The notes under the pieces: generated by a model | Told to the model about the DNA's origin: nothing | The model's input: the letters and a program-made list of their open reading frames with translations, nothing else | Databases searched by the model: none | In this document: in pieces, positions 56,101 to 64,000 of the stretch | Numbering within the stretch: the stretch's first letter is position 1 | How the letters are laid out: every line of letters begins with the position of its first letter | Made by a program: the position numbers and the translations under genes | Assembly (NCBI RefSeq): GCF_000340215.1 | Contig: NW_006921547.1 | Location: forward strand, 406,140-470,139 | Source of the DNA: Pseudocercospora fijiensis CIRAD86 | Taxonomy: Eukaryota; Ascomycota; Dothideomycetes; Mycosphaerellales; Mycosphaerellaceae | Length of the DNA: 64,000 nucleotides | Direction of reading: 5' to 3'

Positions 56101-57825
56101 TACTATAATATTAAACGATAGTACTATAAAAAGAGCTCTAGGTAGCTTAGTATACTAGAGTCTATCTAGATAGACTAGCGAAGATCTAGGATACTAGGGG
56201 AGGTATAAAGGAGGTAGAAGTCCCTAGCTTCTATTAACTAGCCCCTCTAGTCTAAGTATTAGAAAATAGATCTATAGCACTATATAGAATCTCTCTACTA
56301 ATCGTAGTAGTAGATAGTAGAGATAAACTATACCTTTCTAAGAATAGGGTAGATCGTTTCCTATTAACTAAGTACGATAGCCCTATACGGCTAGTATACC
56401 TATCGGGCCGGCTACTAAGTATCTCTATACGAGCTACCGGGCATTTCCGCGTATACGCTAAATAGGCTTCGCGCTAGCGAATTAGTACTATTATATATAT
56501 AAAAATAATTTATAACTATTATATAAGATTTACTAAGGTAGGATAGAAGACTTTTCTTACTTAGATTCTTATAATTATCTCCTGCCCTAGATATAGCTAT
56601 CCTAGCTATAGGGTAGTATAGTAAGGTATACTATTCTTATACTCTACGCTCTATATAGGTATCGCGTACCGCTAAGCTACGGTTGCTAGGTACGTTATAT
56701 CTGTCTCGTAGTTGCTATTTGTTTTACGGATTCGAAGTACGGCTACTTCTAGTACTAGCTAAAGGTTACCTAAGTTTCTAATAATATAGTAGCTACGCGA
56801 GACTATAAGCTATCTAAAAGCGAGACGAGTATTAAAAGTATCTAAAGCCCGCTTAAAGACTTATTCTTTTTCTTATCGCTCCGAATACTACCTACCTACG
56901 CCCTATCTACTTATATCTTATATTCCCCTAGTATTACTTTAGTAATTCTTTCTCTTTCGATTATCTATTAAAAGCATTACTAGTATAGCTACTCCTTCTT
57001 ATACTATAGGTAAGCGCGCTATAGGCGCCGCTCCTACGATACCTACTACGCCTACCTAGCGCCGACTAAAAGTCCTAGAGGGCTATATCCGCTACTTTAG
57101 GTATATTACGACTAATAGTACGTATTCTCGCTACTTATAATATACTTACGCTTCGTAACTACCTCGTTATAGAGGACCTAACTATACTTTCTATAGGCGG
57201 TAGTATAGATCCTACTACTAAGTATAACTATAACTGCTACCGCGATAGCTACTATCTCTATATGCCTATTATAGCCCGCTTACTAGTATCGCTACTAGCG
57301 CGTATTCGCGCCGTACGCTTAGCGCGCGACCTATACGATATAGATAAATACAACTTATATAAGCTCTAGCCGCTCTCTAGGCCGATCTAGACGTACTAAT
57401 TGCCTATAGGTCTCTTATACGTTCCGCTTATATATCGTATACTAACCTTAATATTAGTTATCCTATCTACGCTCTCTACCTTCTATACTAATAAGAATAA
57501 GGTAACCCCTAGCGGCAAAGCTCTAGCCTATAAGAGGGCCGCCGGCGGGTCGCTTATAAATATTAGCTTCCGTAGTACTCTAGAGAATATTAGTACTAAC
57601 TTAGCTAGGCTAGTCGAGGTTAGTCGTTAGATATAGTTTTTCCTATAGCCTTGCCCTACTTACGCTTCGCACACTAACTACACTAGAACCTCGCTTAGCG
57701 CGTCGGTACTAAGGCCGTCGCTACTATCGACGCCGCTATAGGCGTCGAAGCCGAAGAGATAGAGTCTAAGGATAAGTAGGATAGGCGGCCCGCCGCCGCT
57801 GCCTCTACGCTACGCCCTTTTTATA
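56100..57825. other. RIPped sequence without recognised gene
   Basis: It includes a CTACT-rich plus-strand region near 56.9-57.3 kb and an open stretch at 57400-57630 (MPIGLLYVPLIYRILTLILV start) with no homology I recognise. If the chromovirus to the right is complete at its 3' end, its 3' LTR should lie here, but I could not delimit it. Confidence 0.35.
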
Positions 57826-58345
57826 TATACCAGGCCGATAGGTCTTTTTCTAATAGCGAAACGAGTACGTATCTACTATTTTTTCTTTAGTCTTACTTTC
57901 TTTTATTTGAATTACTACCTACCCTTACGTTTCGCTTAAGCCTAGACTCGTCTAACGCTATAGAGTCTTTAATATAAATAGCTATCTCCTAAGTATTATA
58001 TTCTTTAGGCTAAGCTCGCTACTTAATAAGGTAGTACGCCTTTCGCTCCTTTATCTTCTTTACTACGATTATTTGCCTACGCGGCGCCCTCTTTATATAT
58101 ACTAGGCTAATAGGCCCTTTTTAGTAGCGAAACGAGAACGTATCTACTATTTTCTCTTAAGTCTTTCTTTCTCTTATTCTAGTTACTACCTACGCTTACG
58201 CTTCGCTTAAGACTCGTACTCGTCTAGCGCTATAGAATCTTTAATAGAAATAGCTAGCTCCTAGGTAGTATAGTCTTTAGGCTATCCTTACTACTTAATA
58301 AGATAGTACGCCTTTCGCTTCTTAATTTTATTTACTACGATTATT
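57826..58345 (-). repeat. Direct duplication (about 262-272 bp) encoding two chromodomain-like segments
   Basis: The block TTTATATATAC...TTACTACGATTATTT occurs at 57826-58072 and again at 58090-58352; the offset is 262 at the left and 272 further right, so the copies differ by small indels. On the minus strand each encodes a chromodomain-like segment: IIVVNKIKKRKAYYLIKxxG in the right copy and IIVVKKIKERKAYYLIKxRA in the left copy, both followed by IKDSIALDE. The usual sequence is a shadow of LDxRxRxGKxYYLVKWKGY. Confidence 0.75.
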
Positions 58346-60660
58346 TCTACCTACTATATAATACCTTAAGCGACGGGTATACTTATCTTATACTCCTTAC
58401 ATTCCCGCCTATACTAAGGCTTAAGAAGGGAAATATAGAAAATATTATAGATCTTAGTACTCGATAGTAGTACTAGGCGGTACGCTAACGCTCTAACTAT
58501 ATCGATAATATAAAAAGGACCTATATACTTCGACTAAGTTTCTTCTTTAGGATATCTAAGCTAATATTCTTTGTCGATAAAAAGACTAGGTCGCCTATAC
58601 TATATATCTTAGTAGTATAGTATATATTATATTACTTAGCCTAGTATTCTACTACTTTCTACTAGCGTTCTTTAAGCGTTTTATATACTTTCTATAGTCG
58701 CTCCGTAGCGTCGATAGCTACTAGTACCCTTCCCTTAGTTAGCTCGTCCTAAGCTAGTAGCTTATTCGCTCTTAGTATTAAATTATAATTAAAGCTATAG
58801 AGTATCCTTAAGGGGCTTATACGTAACGTAGGATAAACGCTATTATTATAGGTAAACTCTACCTAAGGCAATAGTTTAGCCTAATTATCCTAGATCTCGG
58901 AGTAATAGTATCGTAGGTATTACTCGAGGGTCTAATTCGCGCGTTCGGTTTACCTTTCCGTCTAAGGATAGAAGGCTATACTAAGCCTACGCTTTATATA
59001 CGCTTTAAAGGAGAAGTCGCTATAAAACTAGCTAGTAAATAGCGACCTACGATTGCTAATAATACCTTATAGAACCCTAAAACGTCTAGTTGCCTTCTTC
59101 TAGAGGATATCCGCGAGTTCGACTACTATATACTTCTTTATTATTAGGATAAAGAGGCTTATCTTCGTATAGCGGTCGACTATTACGAGGATTATAGTAT
59201 AGACGTAGATATCGAGCTTACCCGGCGGAAGATTTACACTATTATTAGTTCTTACTAAGGTCGGGTCGGTATAGGTAGAGTATTAGGCTTACTATATAGG
59301 CGATAGCGCTTTGCCTTCGACCTTTAAAAGGTTCTATAGGTACAGTTATAGGCTGTAATATCCTCGGCTATCTTCGGCTAGAAGTACTTTTAGCGTATTA
59401 GGTCTAGAGTCTTAGCTATACTAAAGTGTCTAGCTAAGAGGTTGTCTAAGTATATATATATATTAGTTACGCCTATAAGGCGTAGTTATTAGGTATATAT
59501 AGCGTATCTCCGTAGTAGATAAGGTTACTACGATAGGAATAGCTAGCTAGGAGCTTAGAACTACCTAAAAGGCCTAAGCTACCCGACGGTAAGCTTGTCT
59601 CGTCTAAGCGTCTTCTACTTACCTACTCTAACTACTATAAGGTATAGACGAAAGTAAGGATTATATTAGGCGTCGCGTAGTAGGGCCTATTATTCCTAAC
59701 AATAGTAGGCGCTACTCTTATAGGGCTACTAATAAAGTGCTTACGTTCCGCTAGCGCTAAACTAGCGCCTCGTATCGCTATATATATAATAGAGATACGA
59801 TTTATAATCGGCTCGATATCCTCGGGTAGATTTAACTATAGAGTAAGCTTCGATTATAATATAGAGAGAAGGTTGTTCGCTACCTATAACTCGCTCTCGT
59901 AGTCGCTACGTCGCGAAGGTATATCTACTAGATCTCGCTTACTAGCCTAATATTTAATAGTAAAGTTAAAAGATATAAGAATAGCTACTTACCTTACCTA
60001 CCTTCCGATAACCTACTTTATATATTAATAAAGCCCTTAAGATTAGCGTAGTCGACTAGTACGCGAATCGTATACTAAGCGCTATCGAGATACGGGCGCT
60101 AATACTTAAAGTACTTAATAACGCCTAGGAGCTCCTAGTCGTAGGTCTTGTAATTAATCTCCGCTAGGATTATTTTCTATAACTAGAAGGCTAGGGAATA
60201 CTAATTCCTATCTTTACTTATAATCCCTACTAATACGATCGTAGAGGCATTAGTCTCGATATATAGAGGCTTCCTAGGACTATAGTATTGTAATATCGAG
60301 GCCGAGCTAAAGGTATCCTTTAGCTAGTAGAATACTTACTCTTCGCTTTCGCCCTACTAAACCTATCCTAGCTTTCGGCTATTTATAGTACCTTTCTATA
60401 GGACAGTTAGGGATATAACGATTTAGGAGTAATTAGGAATAAACCTCCGATAGAAGTTAGAGAATCTAAGGAAGGATTAGACTACCTTTAGCGTAGATAG
60501 GCGAGGCTATTTATTAATAGCGTTTTGTTAGGGCTAAGAGGCTATACGTAATTAGTATATAACTAGGCCGAGTAAAGCTAGGGTCTCGATACCTTAGGTA
60601 GGGCTTAGCGCTTAGCGTTAGGCTAACTTGCCTATCTTCCTCCCTCTCCTCCTAGATCCT
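57826..60660 (-). mobile_element. Chromovirus (Ty3/gypsy) Pol remnant with tandem chromodomain-like repeats
   Basis: Minus-strand order from right to left. RT end: VVxSFLRFSNFYRRFIPNYS near 60.45-60.5 kb, with NAINKxPRLSTLK before it. RNase H: ETNASTIVLVGIISKD near 60.22-60.27 kb, ILAEINYKTYDxELLGVIKY near 60.12-60.18 kb. Integrase zinc region: YLDNLLARHFSIAKTLDLIR near 59.4-59.46 kb, KYFxPKIAEDITAY after it. Integrase core end: TERANxTLExYLRYYYSEI near 58.9-58.95 kb, then KLLPxVEFTYNNSVYPTLRI near 58.8-58.87 kb, GDLVFLSTKNISLDIL near 58.56-58.6 kb. It ends in two chromodomain-like segments. The RT N-terminal half is missing; the right border near 60.66 kb meets a plus-strand gypsy element. 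Confidence 0.85.
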
Positions 60661-60990
60661 TATCGAATACTACTATACCTACTACTACCCTATCTATCTG
60701 CTAATACAACCCCTTTTATATAGTATTCGATCTACCCTTTAAGGATAGTAGCCGGATAGTTTCTAAGCTTTTAGCGATATAGCTACGAGAATTACTAATC
60801 TAACTATATTACGCCCGAGAACGAGACCTATATATACTATTCTACTAGGAGAACCGTACTAATTATTAAGCAAGGCCTTCTATACGGCCTATTATACTAA
60901 GTCGATTATACTAGACCGATACCTACTAATTCCGCTATATCCGCACTATAAGGGGCTTATAATATATTATTAGTGCTACCCCTTATTACA
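60650..60990. other. Junction between two gypsy elements, possible 5' LTR
   Basis: A pyrimidine-rich stretch CCTCCCTCTCCTCCTAG near 60.65 kb (purine tract on the minus strand) marks the end of recognisable chromovirus RT. The following 300 bp are AT-rich with a TTTTATATAGTATTCG stretch near 60.71 kb, and may be the LTR and leader of the plus-strand element. No second LTR is in the window. Confidence 0.35.
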
Positions 60991-63900
60991 AAAGCCGGTT
61001 TCTTACGAAGTACTAATAATAGTAACAATAGCCGCGGCGCTCCTAGTAGCGCTAGCAACGATAATGCTAGTAGTATAGGCCCTACTAAAGAACCTACTAA
61101 GAAACCTATAATCGAGGGGGATAATCTATAGTTACCTGTTAACGATATTCTTAATAATATTGTTAATCGTCGATATAACCGACTAGCGTTTAGCCCCTAA
61201 CTAGTAGAGAGACTTTAAGAAGCTACTTAGAATAGGCTCGCTACCCTACGTTAGGAATAGTAGCTAAAGGATAACCTCCTCGAGATTCGCCGCCTATAGG
61301 AGTCTCTAATAACCGCCGCTAAACTAATAGTAGGGCCTTCCTTACTATTAGTCTAGAAGAAAAATACTAAGCTTAAGGACTATACCGTATTTAACGGCTC
61401 TAGTCGTAAGTAGTACAATAATTATATACGTAATTGTAAGCTTAACTAGCGAAATACACTAAGGGCCCTTCTAGACGACTATTTATTAGTCGTCTATACT
61501 ACATAGCATATCGATAGCGACCCAAAACGCAACTGGAATAATTATTTTAACTCCCTCGACAATTAGACTACTATTTAGTAGCAAACCTATAAGACTATTA
61601 TACTAGATACCCTTAGAAACCCTATACTAAGGCAATAATACGCTTAGGATTAGTACCTTCAAGCTAAGCAAAAGACGGATTAATCGGCTAGCTAATTCAA
61701 GGCCTATTTAAAGACCCTCGAGGATAATCTTCCGGCTAAGACTAATTCTATATAGATCTCGGAAATACGCCTAAAGCGTAGGTAGAAGATTATCCTTAAA
61801 TTCGACCGTCGCCGTATATTTAAATAGGCTAACCTAATACGCATTTTATTTACAGTTAAAGTAGAAATAGCTAAACGAGCTGTCTAGCTTTAATAACGAC
61901 TAGAATCGAGGATCCGACCGGCTAGTACTAACTATAGCAACCGTAGCCGCGGAGGCAACTAAGGTTCCTACTAAAGTAACAATACTAATAATAGAAATAG
62001 TAATAACGACCGTAGAAGAAGCCGTAGCCGACGGCTATATAGAAGAGGCCGGGATAGGGGCCGCAGAAGGGGCTCGTATCCCTATAATACTAACCGCTCG
62101 GCTAATAATAGTAGTAATAATAGCTATAGCAATGTCCTAACCGGATTGAACTGCTATAATAGTAATAGCCCTAGCTATCTACTGGGCTAACATAACAAAC
62201 CTAAGGACTAGGCCCGAATTAACCGTACTTCCGCTAAATATAGGAGGTATCTTTTAGCCGCTAATTCTACCCCTAGCGGCCCTTTTAATTAGTCGAAAAA
62301 AGAATAAGCGCTATACTAACTTTTAGCCTTATACGGCGTAAGACTATCGACATTGTACTAGCTATTCTACGTATCTATCTTATATAGGATACGTATAGTA
62401 CTAATTATAAAACTAAGGTTATATTAGACCTAGGCAATTTAGTTAGTACCCTTATTAACTATCGCCTAGCTAAGCAATTAGACCTTCGATAACTAAGTAG
62501 GACTGGTGTGCTAATCCTTGCTTAGTTTGGTGACGCTCGGCACTTAACCTATAGAGCCTACTATATTTATATAGTGCTAAGAGACGAGCTCGGCAATAAG
62601 CGCCTACTAGACTTTACTACCTACGTAGTAGATATAGACAACCTTCTAGCTAATATTATTCTTAGCAACCCTATTCTTAAGCAATACGCGAGAACTATAG
62701 ACTTAGGCAGCTAATAGTAGCGATTTAGAATCGCTAGAAAGGAGGACATTAAGTATATTAACCTTAGCGAGTGTCCTAATAATATTAAGGTTCTATTTAT
62801 TAGTAACCTAATACTAGCCTCCGCCTTAGCTAGTCCGACTACCGACCTGCTCGGTAGTAATAACAATAAGCCTATGCCCCCTAATAGTATAGACCCTAAT
62901 TAACTTGCTTATATATTATAGCCTATTCGCGAAACCTATATTAATAGATTTAAATACTACCTAGCATCGATATTGCCTATATTTAAAGAGACTAACTATA
63001 AGATAAATATTATAGAGGGTAAGGAGGTTCCTTTTAGGCTACTCTACAACCTTAGTAAGCGTAAGCTTGCTATATTACGTAAATACCTAGATAAGAACCT
63101 AGCTAATAGTCGAATTTAGTATAGCAATAGCCCTGCTAATATACTAATCCTATTCGTTCTAAAGACGGATAGTAGCCTACGCCTATACATTAATTACTAC
63201 AGACTTAACGCTATTACTATTAAGGACCGTTATCCTCTTTCGCTTATTAATAAGACCCTCGATCGCCTATCTAGAGCCTACTTTTATACTATATTAGACA
63301 TTAAGGATGCGTACTATCGTATCTGTATTCGTAACGGCGATAAATAGAAAATAGCCTTCCGTACCCGCTATAGCTATTTCGAGTATCTAGTTATACTATT
63401 TAGGCTAGCTAATACCCCTATAATATTCTAGTCCTATATTAATTAGGCCCTATCCGGCCTATTAGACTACCTCTATATAGTTTATCTAGATACTATCCTA
63501 GTTTATATATACTTCCCTAATATTACGGAATACTAGGCTATAGTCCGTAAGGTACTTAATCGCCTACGGGCCTATAGCTTATATTGCAAGCCTTCTAAAT
63601 GCACCTTTACTACTAAGGAGGTAGCCTTCCCTAGCTTCCTCGTATTAACTAATAGTGTTAAGGCTAATTCTAATTAGATTAATACTGTTACTAAATAGCT
63701 AATCCCTACTAGCGTTAAGGAGCTTTAATTATTTCTAGGGTTTACTAACTTTTACCGTCGATTTATTAAGGGCTATTCGAGGTATATAATCCTACTAACT
63801 AAGCTTACTAAAACTAAGGCTAACCCTTATAAAGATTTTAAATAGACTAACAAAACACAAGCCGCCTTTAACGGTTTAAAGCAACGCTTTACTAAAGTCC

Positions 63901-64000
63901 CCTTATTGTATTATTTCGTACTAAGCAAGCAGATCCGTATTAAGACTAATGCTTTATAGTTCCCTATATTAGCTATTATATTATAGCAATTAGATAATAA
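60990..64000 (+). mobile_element. Ty3/gypsy element 3, 5' part, truncated by window end
   Basis: Plus-strand Gag-Pol, RIPped. Gag from about 61.0 kb, with a Gly/Asn/Arg-rich tail near 61.95-62.05 kb and a knuckle remnant (LNCYNSNSPSYLLGxHNKPK) near 62.15 kb. Protease-like KVILDLGNLVSTLINY near 62.42-62.46 kb. RT: RLLYNLSKRKLAILRKYLDK near 63.04-63.1 kb, LYINYYRLNAITIKDRYPL near 63.18-63.24 kb, FYTILDIKDAYYRICIRNGDK near 63.28-63.35 kb, and VYLDTILVY at about 63.48-63.5 kb, where the second catalytic Asp reads Thr. Then LFLGFTNFYRRFIKGYSRYI near 63.73-63.79 kb. RNase H begins near 63.85 kb and runs off the end. The 5' LTR was not defined. Confidence 0.82.

Noticed and set aside
57400..57630. 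76-codon open frame with a hydrophobic start
   Set aside because: It lies in RIPped DNA, has no recognised similarity, and the length is within what survives by chance; kept only as part of an unassigned stretch.
1..64000. tRNA, rRNA or centromere/telomere repeats
   Set aside because: No cloverleaf-like or rRNA-like stretch and no TTAGGG-type array was seen; the high TA content is explained by RIP of transposons.

Overview
The window looks like part of a nuclear chromosome of a filamentous ascomycete (Pezizomycotina; a Dothideomycete-like genome is my inference). It is almost entirely transposon debris altered by repeat-induced point mutation (RIP). In most of it CpA and TpG are nearly gone, TpA is greatly enriched and CpG is kept: positions 901-960 contain 13 TA, 0 CA and 1 TG. 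Transposon reading frames can still be followed for hundreds of codons if in-frame TAG/TAA are read as former Gln or Trp codons. I followed frames by eye this way; family names rest on recognised motifs, not on database searches.

Layout. 1-2.9 kb: a foldback hairpin, a 136-bp tandem array and an unknown frame. 2.9-18.7 kb: a Plavaka-type (CACTA-like) DNA transposase gene split by a complete 12.4-kb Ty3/gypsy retrotransposon (3264-15636) with matching LTRs, a 4-bp target duplication, Gag-PR-RT-RH-IN, and an extra ~913-codon frame downstream of integrase. 18.8-19.0 kb: a palindromic cluster of GATCCTA-type repeats. 19-27.6 kb: fragments including a minus-strand hAT transposase and a long unidentified minus-strand frame. 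27.6-34.0 kb: a second complete Ty3/gypsy element. 34.9-39.8 kb: a minus-strand Tad1-like LINE with an exact 14-bp target duplication and strikingly one-sided RIP. 40.7-44.5 kb: a Ty1/copia polyprotein. 45.6-45.8 kb: GATCCTA-type repeats beside ~88 bp of un-RIPped, gene-like DNA.

47.93-53.96 kb is an island of normal composition holding a divergent pair of protein genes: an 833-residue multi-pass membrane protein (minus) and a ~481-residue single-pass protein (plus), sharing a promoter region with a 70-bp duplication. I recognise neither family. Mostly noncoding sequence follows them.

From 54 kb the sequence is RIPped again: a copia Gag fragment, a minus-strand chromovirus (RT end, RNase H, integrase, two chromodomain-like segments in tandem), and from about 60.8 kb the 5' part of a plus-strand Ty3/gypsy element that runs off the window. 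No rRNA, tRNA or CRISPR array was seen.
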